Assembly (NCBI GenBank): GCA_016508695.1
Contig: VNKQ01000008.1
Coordinates: 1,550,001 to 1,614,000, forward strand
Length of the DNA stretch: 64,000 bases
Direction: 5' to 3'
DNA from: Hyphodiscus hymeniophilus
Lineage: Eukaryota > Ascomycota > Leotiomycetes > Helotiales > Hyphodiscaceae
Notes under the pieces: generated by a model
Seen by the model: only the letters and a program-made list of their open reading frames with translations
Databases searched by the model: none
What the model was told of the DNA's origin: nothing
Translations under genes and position numbers: made by a program
Shown: positions 1-11,897 of the stretch, in pieces
How positions within the stretch are numbered: the stretch's first letter is position 1
Layout of the letters: each line of letters begins with the position of its first letter

Positions 1-2357
1 TTACTCATGGAGTGGTGATTTTAAGGTGCATGGAATTTGCCAGCTAGGTATGCTGCAGAAACGATGTGCCCCTGAAAGATATCTCCGATCGCCCCCCACC
101 TTCCTTTCCTGCAAATCCTCCACTCCCTGGCAGGCTGGCAGTTACACCCCCGAAGAGCGGTGAATCCAGCAAGCGAGCAATCGACGACCATTTCAGGCAT
201 TCCCCTGTTCATATCGCAATTTCCAATTCTCGAACACTCTTCCCAAATCTCGGAGTACGCGGTCGACGACACAGCTCAACAAAAGGCACTGTCTCACAAC
301 AGTCCGGACCTATATGGAACGCCCCCCCGCTCTATATCAAGATCTGTCAAGACATGATGTGCACGCTCTGGACAGCTTTCGAATCGGGGGTTGGCACAGA
401 CAAGATGAAAGGGGGAGCGGCACGTGATCGACAATCTACTGTCGCGATTTACATTGCGCCAGAGGCGGCCCGGACACGGGGCTTTTGATGGATGGGGTGT
501 TATGGCCGAGTGATCGACGGGCGTCCCCGCGGTGTCGAGGACGTTTGGAATCTGGATTGGGATGGATTCTGATCTTGGGGGGTTGCGGCGCTTAATGGGT
601 CAGGGACTTTTAGACATGTTGGTGATTTGTTGGAGTTGTACGACTTTGTCAATGGCGCGGTACCACGACTGATGAAACGCCCTCCTCCTCATCAGGCAGG
701 CTGAAAATGTCCCGGAATGTCAAATTTACATCAGACTGTAGATCCTGCCTGCATCAGCCTCAGAAGGCTCAAAAGGCTCCAAAGGCTCTGATTCGGCATA
801 AGGTACTCCTCTTCGTCTTTCCTCAGATGTCAGCCTGCTCACTGCTGCTCAGGGCCCATTAAACCCGAAACCCTTCGTTTGGAATCTGAATATCCAAACG
901 AGATGCAGCTGCATGATCGACGGGCGGTCGGCCAGGAACAGATCTTACCACGAAGTCCCGTGCTCTTCATGCCGATAATGTTCTGACATGCCATTATCGT
1001 TAAAGGCTCCGATATGATCACACCAGACATCCCATCAGTCATGCGGCAATGAGTAGTGAGCCCGTATCTCCTTTGGGTAATCTTGTAGTAAGATGGAAGG
1101 CGTCGTAGTAGATGGGCCTTTTGACTGGTCAAGAGCGGGAGGCGAGTGATTTAAAAATACATACCTTACGAGTAGCCGGCGCAGCCCGGTAATGACAATC
1201 CTCTCCCTCGTCCTTCAGTCGGCATTTTGAATAGTAAACGGCGACGGGTTACAGCATATTTCACACGAGATGAACGGGTGTCGAAGTCGTGGCCTCGTGA
1301 GGATCCCAGTGCTTGCCTCGCCGTCGCTGTAGTACGACGGACCAGACTGAGCTGGTGGAGGTCGGTCTTGGTGGTCCCGCTTGGCTTGTCCTCCATCAAT
1401 GCGAAACATCTGCTGTCCCCTGGCCTAACGCTGTTGGACCTGGGGCCCTCGTGGAGAATGGAGATACGGTGCCTCCAAGCCGAGTGAGAAACGCAAACCT
1501 CCCCACAGAAAGCCCAGGATATGAATGAATAGTGCTGATGGACAGTAGACACAGATATGGCCATGGAGTTCTGGACATTGACATGGAAAGGAGCCTCTTC
1601 AGCAGTTCGCATCCTCATCCAATATCGCATCGTAAACAAACCACTGCTGATACCCAATACTTCTTCTCATGCTGCTCGTGACTCTGTCTTGGCCCAATTT
1701 TGGCAATTCTTCTGATCCAGGTACAGTCCCTCCTCCCGTGATGAAAGTGCAACATTGTGCCGGGACGAGTCCAGGACCACCCAAAACCCAGAGATCCCTG
1801 GCTTCATTCGCCCAAAAGGCCTCCACCATCACTGTCCCATGCATCGTAGATTCGTAGCCGAGAACCCCCTTCATCCAAAGCGATTTGAAAGGATCCACGA
1901 CCCTCCAACTCCAACTAGACTCGAAGTGGCTTGGCCTCGTCTTTCACGTCGTCCCCAGTCCAAAGGATCATCAGCCTCTTCTGCTACTCTCCGACTTTCA
2001 AACATCTGCTCGTTGCATCCCATTTTGACGGCAGGCTGAATTGCTGCTCGACCAACTCGTCCGAGCCATTGCCAATCTGTTGTTCCGCTGTGCACACTCT
2101 CTACGGCCAGCGATACTTCACCTCCAAAACTGGCAAACTTAGAGATCGTCCTCTACTAGAAGCCCCTGCGAGTTGCGTACTCAATTCGTCTGCGACCGTG
2201 CCCTCCCGTTTCAACACCACCTCACTTCAACCATCATCGAGAGATCGCATCTCCCACTTCATGTTCTAGTGCCTTTCGCAGATCTGTATACTCGAGGAGG
2301 AAGGGTCCTTGCGCAGCAGGAGCTGAATGACGCTGACCGACTGGCCCTACCTCCACG
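1..2357. other. Intergenic or leader region upstream of the RhoGAP gene
   Basis: I find no coding region that can be supported here. The open frames overlap on both strands, show no domain-like composition and do not join into a longer product across plausible splice sites. A short degenerate direct repeat of AAGGCTC units lies near 760-790. The last few hundred bases before 2358 are probably promoter and 5' UTR of the LIM/RhoGAP gene. Confidence 0.5.
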
Positions 2358-5300
2358 ATGGACTCGCCAGCCGACTACCTCGACTCTCCGATGGATGGTG
2401 ATGATGTAGCATACCCGTGTAAAGGATGTGGAGATGTGGGTGTTTCTTCAAGAGATGCGATGGAATATGCGACTGACAGTGAATCAGATACTGGAAGAGG
2501 GCAAGGCTTTCGAACTTGGTGAGTGATCCATCTTTCAATCGTCTCTCTCCTCGTGGACGCCTCGTGGCATTTCGGATTAACTCGCGACCCGAATATCACT
2601 ACATCATTCACAATGAATCCTTCTAAATCGAATGTGAGCATTGCTAACGACGATGCAGCTGGTAATCGATGGCACTTGAATTGCTTTAGATGCAATACCT
2701 GCGGCACGCTCCTCGATTCTGATGCGAACCTCCTTCTCCTCGGCGATGGCTCTCTCATTTGCAATAACTGTACATACAGCTGCAGTGCCTGTGGGAACAA
2801 GATCGAAGACCTCGCCATCCTCACTGGCGACCAAGCATTCTGCGCAACGTGCTTCCGCTGTCGAAATTGTAAGCGCAAGATCGAGAACCTCCGCTACGCC
2901 CGCACATCACAAGGAATCTTTTGTATGAGTTGTCATGAGTCTTTAATGGCTAGGAGACGGAAGAAATCTAGAGCTGCAGCTAGTGCCAAATTGAAAAAGG
3001 ACGATCAGTCGCCAATGCTGGTCGAGAAGTCCCTGCCAGCTCTCCCACCTAACGCCATTCTGCAGAGCGCCTTTTCTCCCAATCCCGAAACTCCTGACTC
3101 GGTCGAAACAGACACACCGACTGAACTTTCTCCCAGACCACGCCAAGGATATCAAGACTCGTCTTCGAGAAGCAGTTCGAGACGTCCCCGAGAGCGGTCC
3201 CTCGAGCGCACTTCAAACGACGTCCCAACCAGAGACGGATTAACCCTTCCGACAACCACATACCGAAACAATAGACATTCAGCGATTTCAGATATCAATG
3301 GGAACGATGGGGAAAGCTTCTTCATACCTCTCGCATTAGATCCTTCTCCTGCGCCGGCAATGACGCCACGATCGACGTCCGAAACATGGATCGACTCATC
3401 AACGAAGGGCAAAGAGAACAAGCCTCCAGAGAAAGACTATTTTGGTGTCAAGAGCCGACCCCAGAATGAACCCAAGTCGCGTGAAGCCAGCTCTGCATCG
3501 TCGACCCCGCATATTGCATTTCAGGAAAAGGGTAGACAACCGTCAGCAGAGGAGACTTCGCAGATCAAGGACAGCATACGCAAGGCACAAACAGGGATCA
3601 ATAAAACAGCTTCCATAAACGCTTCACCCATCATTGGCAGCGACGAGCCAAGAATCCAACATGCGAACTCGCCCAAATCCTCAAATCTCAATGGCAAGAA
3701 CCAAGTTTCCGGAGAGAAGTTTAGATTAGGAGATGTACCGAAAGGCAAGAGGTCTGGAACCTCCAGGAGCAATTCTGCATCGGAGATAGCGAGCGTTGAT
3801 AGTAGCTTGTCGTCAAAATCTACATCTGGTGGTGGCTTTTCTGCAGTCCCACCTCGGAAGGAGGCGCCACTGAGTATTTCAAGTACGGATTCTTCCAGCG
3901 CACAATCAAAGGCAGACAAGACTGGCACTCCTCAATCTTCGCACGATTTGAAGCTGAGAGACGAAGATTCCCGGCCCTCGTTCGAGTCCTCCAATTCTTC
4001 GGCACCGGTAGCGAGGATGGATTCTCGAGGAACTTCAAAGTCAATACCTCGCAAGGAAATTCCTACCAGTGCAGTCAAGAACACGATCAGTTCAATGAGC
4101 TCGTCCTCAGAACCAGACACTTCGCCCTCGTCCGTCTCATCTTCAGATACACCAGGGGTTACACCCACTGTAAATGGCAAAACGATCTCTGGTCCTTTAC
4201 ACCAATCACCTTTGAATGCCGATTCCATTCCTCCTCGGGCGGCCAGCCGACCAGCAGGTCCCCAGCAAAAGTTGAGCGACTCCTATATGGCTCCTAGAGC
4301 TCCTCCAGCACCTCCGCCGTTGGGACAAGCGAATAGCTCTTCAGTGACTTCGCCAAATGGTGTACCAGTTTCTCCCAAACTGCCAAGATGGAGCGCAGGT
4401 GGTGATTTCACGATGGATGAGGACATGGCTCGCATTTTAGGAGGTACTGATGAAAGTTCAGCATCCATTTTGCGCCGCGTTTCCAACGCAGTCCGCCATG
4501 GTAGAACTGGCAGTGAAACAGGAAATCCAGTCCGGATTCCAGGACATGGACGAAGTGTTAGCGAGACAACGGCACGTACCGCTGCGTCACCACGATGGCC
4601 GAAAACACCAATCGCTGAAGATTCAACCGTGGCTCGAGAGATTAGCAGTCCTATATCTGTTACTTCGCCCGCGTCGGGCGACGACCCTGCTTTACTCCGG
4701 AGACAACTCCGTAACTCTGAGCAACGAGTTGCTGAGCTCGAAAAACAGTTTACGAGTGAGAAGGATCTTAAATCGCTCAACAGGAAGTTGATTGAGAAGA
4801 GGAAGACTGTGTCAGTTTTGGATTCACAAACAGAAATCATGATTCAGCAGCTAGAAGTCTTGGCCGGGTATGTGGAACGAGCCAAAGGTTCGAAGCAACC
4901 CATGAATATTTCCGAGCTTGAAGACTCGGCCATCAAGGAGTTTGTACAGAAACTGGAGCGCATCAAACAAGCCATGTCTGCATCGGTCGAGTCATTGTAT
5001 GAAGAGCGCGACCAGCTCCTGGAGCAAAAGACCCAGATTGTGACAGACCGAGATCGAGCCTTGGTCGAATTTGAGCAATTGTCTTCAAAGAATGCACAAC
5101 TCGCCGATATGAACAACGATCTCACACACCAAATCCAAGAGCGCTTCAAGGCTCAGAGTGGAAACAACGTGGACAGTCCAAAACCGCAAATGAATGGTCT
5201 AGGCATTTATACTCATCATCACAAGGGTAAATCGAACGTTTCGGTACAGCTCGATGAGGCAAGTCTTCGACCTTCAACTAGCACCACCCTTTTGGGATCT

Positions 5301-6396
5301 ACCAACTCCTACCCCCAAGCGATGGACCAGGATTCAAGCATGGAGCCTGCAACCGTGTTATCCGCTCCGCATGTGGTGAACATTCGAAAGGGTCAAGCGA
5401 AGAAGTTTAATTGGAAGAAAGGAGGTCAAACTGTTGCCAAGGGCGTTTCAAAGGGTTTCAAGGGTGCATTTGCCTCGGTTCAACAAGAGCGAAACCAACA
5501 ATGGCAGGGGCAAACAGGAGACAGTATTGGGATGCCTTATAATATGACCATTGCACCTGTTGAATCGCCAGCTGGGCCACCACATCCTCTACCCCGCTCC
5601 GTTTCGAACGATCCTTCGAGGCAAGCATTCGGACTGTTCAAAAAGGCGAATGCTATGCAGAAGAACAGTTCGAACGGCAATTTGCAACCTGCTGAGCATC
5701 CTTCAATACTATTTGGATCTGACTTGGTTGAGAGAGCAGACTACGAACGCCGTCAGATCCCAAGTATTGTCACACGCTGCATAGAAGAAGTCGAACTACG
5801 TGGAATGGACATTGAAGGTATATACCGAAAGACTGGTGGAAGCGGTCAAGTCAAGACCATTCAAGAAGGATTCGACAAAACTGAAGATTATGACATCTCA
5901 GATCCTGAATATGATATCACGGCCGTGACCAGTGTTCTCAAGCAATATTTCCGGAAGCTTCCAACACCTCTTTTGACATTTGAGGTCTATGATCGTGTCT
6001 TGGAGTCGACGAGTAAGACTTTCATCCCCTTTAGGTGGTTGCGAAAGATGCTAACGTACATACAGACTATGAAGACGACCAAGAACGATGTGCTCATCTC
6101 CGAAAGACCTTCAACATGCTACCCCCCAAGCATCGCGACTGTCTCGAATTCCTGATTTTCCATCTCGCACGTGTGGCAAATAGGGAGAGTGAGAATTTGG
6201 TACGTCCATTGATCACTCCAAGGCAGATAAAGGTACTAACAATTCCAAGATGACACCCAAGAACATCGCCGTCGTTTTCGCCCCCACGATAATGCGGGAC
6301 CATAGTTTGGAGCGCGAAATGACTGACACGCACGCCAAAAATAACGCTGTGCAGTTTGTCATCGAGAATAGCCACGAGATCTTCGGCAACGCCTAA
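2358..6396 (+). CDS. LIM-domain Rho GTPase-activating protein (Rga1-like)
   Basis: Joined exons 2358-2435, 2488-2518, 2659-6012, 6066-6199 and 6250-6396 encode 1,247 aa. Two LIM zinc-binding domains stand at the N-terminus, about residues 21-74 (opening CKGCGD) and 78-129 (ending FCMSCH). A long Ser/Pro-rich, probably disordered stretch follows, then a coiled coil near 714-880. A C-terminal RhoGAP domain runs from about 1054 to 1240, with the arginine finger in GIYRKTGG (R1093). This is the order found in yeast Rga1/Rga2 and S. pombe Rga1, which switch off Cdc42/Rho GTPases during polarised growth and septation. Introns 1 and 2 interrupt LIM1, so a model starting downstream would lose half of it. 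The ATG at 2358 is chosen because it gives an intact LIM1. The family call is firm; the exact Rho target is not known from sequence. Confidence 0.93.
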
Positions 6397-7689
6397 GCAA
6401 CACAACGCACTGCCCTTACGACAGAACATTTGAGCTCCGACTCACATCATGATTGCCAATACGATACCCGATTTGTACAAATACCATTCTGGCCGAGTGG
6501 CAGGCGTTTACTAACCTGATTGACCTTGGATTCAGCGATTGGAATTGGTGATAAGGAAGGATTCATATTCTGGCGTTCTTTTTCTACTTTTCAATGTCTT
6601 TTATTGAATTGATATCCAATTCGTTTCATGAATGCGTTGGAGCTGATGTCCCGAGCCTCATGTGGGAGTCGGGCCTAGGGGAAAACACAGATTAGGCTGC
6701 ATCTGGAGGAGGAATTCACTCCGATTTTCGGAACTGAGACTGTGAATCGAGTTTGGGGTTTGCTGAAGAAGAAAGAGGCACTCCCTTTGCAGTTGCGAGC
6801 TGTAGTAGATATTCATTGGCAGCAGCAGCAGCGATCGATCGATGATATTACGAATGAATTTTCCAAAGGGAACGCTGAAGTTCGCAGTGCATGTGATTTG
6901 TAATCTGTCTCTCTTGATCTTGTTGCTTGTATCCGGTCACTCCGCAAGTTGCGGAACTCGTTTTTTGAATCTTCTTGACGCTGGGGTGGCATCTTGCCAG
7001 GAGAGCCGCGGACGTAGAGGTCCAGATCGTGGCCTCTTATCCCTGTACGAGAAGCGAGAAGAGTCACAAACTTCTGGTAGAAGATCTTGCCTTCTCAGTA
7101 GGTGATTGCGTGATCTCGCCTTAAGCTATTTGAATAGACTACGGGCGCTTCTGGGATTAGTATTTCGGGATAAGTATGCAACCTAGAAGCTTCGTCAATA
7201 TCAATGCGAGTCCAGATATCGAATTACCTTATCGACGTTCTTTCAAACTTTCCTTTGATTGCTAATCATTCAGTCGGAAATGAACATTAGTTTGATTTTG
7301 CTCTATTGCAAAAGCAGAAAATGCAGATGCAGAAGTAGACAAGTGCAAAATGTGGATGTCGTTCAGAATGAATTAGTGGACGTTAAGCGAGATAACCGAG
7401 AATACTAGTTACTTCCCCTTTTCTAGATTTGGAACATCCTTTCGAAAGGAAGTCACATACAGAACACTTTCAAAGTTGTTTTTACCAGACACCTAGTATT
7501 CCATCCCTTATAAGCTTTAAGCTATTGAGATACTTGCAGCGAATACTGAGTTACCTGAATCTTTCAAGCGATTGAAGTATTTACAGGACAATGCAGATAT
7601 TTACTGCATGTGAAAATTACATCCGAATCACTCAGTATTTTTAAGCAGTTGGGATAATCGCAGAGTGAGATGTTCGAATGACTCCATTC

Positions 7690-7918
7690 AACTCAAAGTC
7701 TGAACAGCCTACTTATTATCTTCACGCTAATGTCGGCTAGCCCTATGCCAGTAAACCACGGAAGTTTCTCAAACCCCAGCATGTCTTCATTGTTGTCTTG
7801 CAAAATATATCAACAAACAAATAACATACATAAACAAACACAAACAGCTATGACCGAAAGGAAACAAAGGAGTGCCTCTAGAGCTACCTTGGAAAGAGGT
7901 AGAGAAGGGGTAAACTAA
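7690..7918 (+). pseudogene. Decayed 5' fragment duplicating the gene at 8100
   Basis: This stretch can be aligned by eye with about 7950-8165, roughly 250 bp downstream. The shared order is: an ACTCAAAGTC/ACTTGAAGTC start, an AGCAGCTTACT-like block, AAACCAC, CATGTCTTCA.TGTTG, TATCAACAAACA, CATA/CATTAACAAAC, then ATGAC, AAAG and GCCTC.AGAGCT.CCT. The ATG at 7850 corresponds to the real start at 8100, but its frame stops at 7916-7918 after 22 codons. It is therefore a truncated, diverged copy of the promoter, leader and first codons, not a functional gene. The percentage identity was not computed. Confidence 0.55.
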
Positions 7919-7977
7919 TGTACAATAGTCTTCAAACCCTTAGTCTACTCTGTTTTACTTGAAGTCCGAGCAGCTTA

Positions 7978-8013
7978 CTAGCGTGACGCTAGACATTACT
8001 AGCATCACGCTAG
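7978..8013. repeat. Paired CTAG-based palindromes in a promoter
   Basis: CTAGCGT-G-ACGCTAG (7978-7992) is a perfect 7-bp inverted repeat around one base. Six bases later comes CTAGCATCACGCTAG (7999-8013), which shares both ends. The outer CTAGCGTGA and the later TCACGCTAG are also complementary, so either small cruciforms or one larger hairpin could form. The element lies about 90-120 bp before the start codon at 8100 and is not matched in the upstream duplicate, so it may be an insertion. Role unknown. Confidence 0.5.
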
Positions 8014-8099
8014 GAAACCACAGAGCATGTCTTCAATGTTGACTTGCCAAATACATTATCAACAAACACACTGAAATACATTAACAAACGCGACTGACC

Positions 8100-9024
8100 A
8101 TGACAAAAAAGAAAGAGAGCCTCCAGAGCTTCCTGAAGAAAGAAGTAAAGAAAAATCAGATCAAAGTACCAAAGCCCGACCCCCAGAGTCCACCACGATC
8201 GGGTAAACACTTCGCCTTTCAATCCCCCAAGACGCCAACTCCAGGATCTCCTGCTCAGTACACAGGCTCAGCAGTCAAATATGAAGATATAGATAGTTTG
8301 TTTGACGAACAGGATATCGAGGGCAATGATGCCGACAGTTTGTTTGGTGATTCCTTTGGCACTCCAACCATCAAAGAGCAAGAGAAGCAAGCTAAACTCA
8401 AACAACTCCTGACCGCCAGTTCTCCAGCAACACCTACTCCCAAATTCGTCGAGTCTGCAGTCCTTCAAGGCCTTAGAGAGGAGCTCAAAGAGCTAGTTGT
8501 GCTTGAGGCAAAGCGGATTTCGACCCCTCGGGAACGAGCCTTGATTGAAAGACAAAAGAATCCTATCATTGAAGAGATTAGACAAAGGTCTGGACTCGAG
8601 CGAATAGCATTTGAAGGTTCGTCTATTCACGCCTTCCTCTTTCACTCTTTAAGTCCTTGGAGAGCTTGTACTGATACTTATCTGCAGAAGAGCGAACAAA
8701 GAACAAGGAGTTCCCAGCCCCTCTCTCATCCGGCGAGAAACGGAAGATCGAACGTGACAAGAAGCGTGCTGAGAGATCCTACGCACTCTCACTGGTATGT
8801 GGCTCTTCCTTATACCCTCTTCCCCCTCCCCATCTTTCCCCTATGCAGTGATTAATGTGGCGTAATAGCAACCTCAACGTTCCCAACCCAAAAAGCGTAC
8901 ACGAGAGGAGATCGAAGACGAAAACGAATTGGATGGTGAAGAGCGATTGCGACTAGGCCTGTGGATCAGGAAGAGGCCTGTTAAGAAGACTGGTCGGTAC
9001 AACTCCGAGACTCCAACGAATTGA
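8100..9024 (+). CDS. Hypothetical nuclear-type protein, 259 aa
   Basis: Exons 8100-8616, 8688-8794 and 8869-9024 join in frame to 259 aa. I recognise no family. The N-terminus is lysine-rich (MTKKKESLQSFLKKEVKK). A Pro/Ser/Thr-rich stretch and two acidic SLFDE/SLFGD repeats follow near residues 62-82. The middle is helical and charged. The C-terminal third is strongly basic, with likely nuclear localisation signals (EKRKIERDKKRAER and QPKKRTREE). There is no signal peptide, membrane segment or obvious catalytic motif. The joins preserve frame and each intron has GT-AG ends, which supports a real gene. It sits first in a run of three nuclear-looking + strand genes of unknown function. A decayed copy of its 5' end lies immediately upstream. 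Confidence 0.65.
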
Positions 9025-9409
9025 TCATCTGCGTTATGCGTTGACACTCTACCGAAGCCATTGTTTACATCGGAAAGGGTCATCACGTGCTAGACCAAGC
9101 GGGCCATACTGGATATCGAGCAATGCTTTTACTCACTAGATCAATGAATTGATGCTTTCTCGGCCACTGCGACTGTACTTGGCGATATGATATATGGTAC
9201 CGGCAAATGCTGTTATATGCTTCTGGGGTTCTCTTCAGGATAGACGCCTTGAGTTCAATCGTCAAAAGTTCTCATGCCCTTTCGAAAGTAATTATCACCC
9301 CTCCTGATAGACCTGACCTCGCTTAAACCACGCCAGTTAGTGCCACAAAAATACGTGAACGTTCTCAGGTGCGACTCGAACCTCTCAAACTCCCAGAATA
9401 AGCTCACCA
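9025..9409. other. Intergenic, nothing recognised
   Basis: A short intergenic stretch between two same-strand genes. I see no RNA gene or repeat. It presumably holds the 3' UTR of the upstream gene and the promoter of the next, whose start ATG sits in a strong CACCATGG context. Confidence 0.4.
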
Positions 9410-11032
9410 TGGACGGGGCCACCATGGAAAGTGGCGCGCAAGCACGAGAGAGACATTTCCCGAGTCTTCAAGTACTCCAATTGTTCTGTCAGCATCGGTA
9501 CAAGCGTCAAACACACCTCACAGTTGTCTTATGCTAATACAAATAGATCTTGGCGACTCTATGGTGACGAGACGCCGCGCTGGACACTCCGAGTCGGCCT
9601 ATCCAAATCCGCTTCAGGAAGCATCATATTGAATGAAACTGAGGGCAGCGAAGGCGATTTGGAGCTACTGCCATCGACATTCCTCCGAATATTACGGAGT
9701 GAGGAACATGGGAAGATTTTTATCACCAAGTTGCGTGACTATACAGCTGAAGGTGCCACCAAAATCTGCCTAGAGTTGGCCGATAAGGAAGAAGCCAACA
9801 GGTTTTGCTCTATTGTCATGGTATTTAGACCTAAAGTTGCGATCCAAGTCGTGAACGGGTTAGTTTTACAAGCTCCTAATCATTCAACTGGGAGAAGAGA
9901 CATGGGATTTCTCAATTACTTCCCCATCTCCCAAGTCCCAACAGATATTTGATGGTTCACCAGTTGAATGCTCATTACAGGACTGCAGCTAATTTCATCG
10001 GTAGCTCGTATCTGGATAACCTCTTTGATGAACACCAGAAAAGCCCGCGACCTGGAAGCACCAGCTTTAAAACCCCTGCAGATTCTCCGCAACCACAAGA
10101 CTTGGAGGTCGTGCCATTGAAGTCTCAACCGCTTCCATCAAGTACGTCCGTGGCAACACTCCCGAACGACTTTACTCAGGGCAAGAAATGGTCCAAAGAG
10201 GAAGATGAGATGCTTCGACACGTAGTGGAGCTACAGCTAGTGGAAATACAGTATCTCCAATCGGCACAGGATGTAATTCAGCCCAATCTCAAAACGGGCA
10301 ATTTTTTCGAGAATGTAGCTGCTCGCCTGCAGGAATTTGGAATCAGAAGAACCAGCGAAGCCTGCCGAGTGCACCTGTCACGGCTGGAAGCTCCAACTAA
10401 GGTAATCACCAAGACCACGGGTGGCACAACTCACCAGCCCGATATTGGCGGAGCGATGCCAATGCGTCGGCCTAAACGACCCAGCCACGAAGGTTATGTC
10501 GATAGTGGTACAATTCCTTTCGTATCTAGAGAGCATCACCTGCAACCTGCCAAAAGGCCACGCACAGCCACCAAGCCAACTGCGGATACCTTCAATCCCG
10601 TAAGTCCCAACCCTCATGGGGTCCCGCAAAATTCATGAAGAATCGGGGCTTCATTGCAAAGGGCCACCCTTCCAAACTATTCAAAATGTTTGGTGATTTC
10701 TGCCAATTGGCTTCCATCTAGAGTCCAAATCATCCACACTATCTGAAGAGTTTGACTGACTTTTCTGATCTATGCAGATCACTCCGAAGATGGTAGAGCA
10801 ACAGGTCGAGGCGTTAGACAAGTGTCTTGGGGAGTCTATGGCAAACAAGGAAAGATTGAACAAAGAGATCGCAGAGTATGAGGCTATGCTGAAGGAACCT
10901 CTTCTCCTCCCAGCAGCTATTGAGAAAAGAAAGGAGGAGATCGAAGGATTAGAGAAGACGATGAATACCATCGAAACCAAGAAGAGAGCTCTCTTGAGTT
11001 ACGTGGAGGCATTTGAGGTTTCGGATCTTTGA
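9410..11032 (+). CDS. SANT/Myb-like, coiled-coil nuclear protein (first of two relatives)
   Basis: Exons 9410-9471, 9547-9858, 9981-10599 and 10778-11032 give 415 aa. Intron 1 ends with a textbook TGCTAATAC branch point and TAG acceptor. The first ~125 residues form a compact region I do not recognise. Near 180-250 is a Myb/SANT-like segment: GKKWSKEEDEMLRHVV, later FENVAARLQEFG and TSEACRVHLSRL. A basic patch (PAKRPRTATK) follows, and the last exon encodes an amphipathic coiled coil rich in Glu, Lys and Leu. The order of parts matches the next gene, and in both an intron in phase 0 precedes the coiled-coil exon. A DNA-binding or chromatin role is inferred from the fold-like pattern only. Two in-frame ATGs (9410, 9425) both have good context; the first is used. 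Confidence 0.7.
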
Positions 11033-11897
11033 GGGGAGTGTTTCGATTCTCTCGTAGCTATGTGTGTGTATAGATCGCGCAGGCAGAACCAGTAGAGTGG
11101 GCTCTATGAATCAAAAGCTATGATCAACTGCTTGCCTTAGTCACTTAAGACGCAATGATTAACTTTGGTGGTAGGTTGTGCATATCTCAGCCTTTCTCTA
11201 AGACGATTTTAATCTAATGACGAAGCGACCCACCTGCCGCAGCTTGACGGTAATTCAAGCTATGTAAACATCTTAAATAGCTGTAAGAACTGATTGCTTA
11301 GGTTGTGGATCGAACGAGCTCGAGTCTGGTAGAAACTCAAGGCAAAGTCTCTAACCACGCCAAGACAGCAGCTGTGGAGGATTCTACAGTCTGATAGCAG
11401 TAATAAAGATATCCCTGTGTCTTTAATGAATGCAGTGAGTTGAGATCCGGAATCTCCAACAATATCGGCCTCTCGAGCCTCGATTGTTCAGATTATTTAG
11501 ACGATTGGAAAATATGCTCCGAGAAGATTTCAGTCCCATAGGAATTGGGTTTCCGATCTAGATTTTCTAACCTAGATGAAGGATGTGAACCAGTTCTTTA
11601 TCCTACTAGAAGTATCAGCTTACCCACAACTTCGCCAGACAGCAGATCAAACTAATTGACAAAAGCCTTCCCAACTCAATCAACAGGGCAAGACTTGTTT
11701 TGCAAATGACCTTGACGAACGTCGTCAAAGTGAATGCACTATTTTTTGCCGACATTCACTTCGTGAGACTTACGCGAGAGTTGACAACTTGACAAGCCAT
11801 TCTCAAACACCCCCAAAGTTCTTCTTCGACCTCAAGAAACAGCCGCTGGAGCCCATCCGACTCGAATCCAATCAAGACCGATCAAAAGACCGCAATC
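11033..11897. other. Intergenic, nothing recognised
   Basis: No supported coding region, RNA gene or notable repeat. It separates the two SANT-like genes and presumably carries the 3' UTR of one and the promoter of the other. Confidence 0.45.

Larger units (their letters stand above)
6397..8099. other. Intergenic region, AT-rich, with a decayed duplication
   Basis: No intact gene is seen. The part after about 7120 is AT-rich. From about 7690 it holds a diverged duplicate of the promoter and first codons of the next gene, and at 7978-8013 a pair of CTAGCGT/ACGCTAG palindromes. Both are listed separately. Confidence 0.5.

Noticed and set aside
1166..1657. Reverse-strand open frame of 163 codons
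   Set aside because: Overlapping frames of similar length on both strands, no coherent protein features and no exon partners.
9355..9400. GGTTCGAGTC on the reverse strand, suggesting a tRNA
   Set aside because: No T-stem pairing (GAGAG against GCACC) and no cloverleaf partner arms; it falls just before a start codon.
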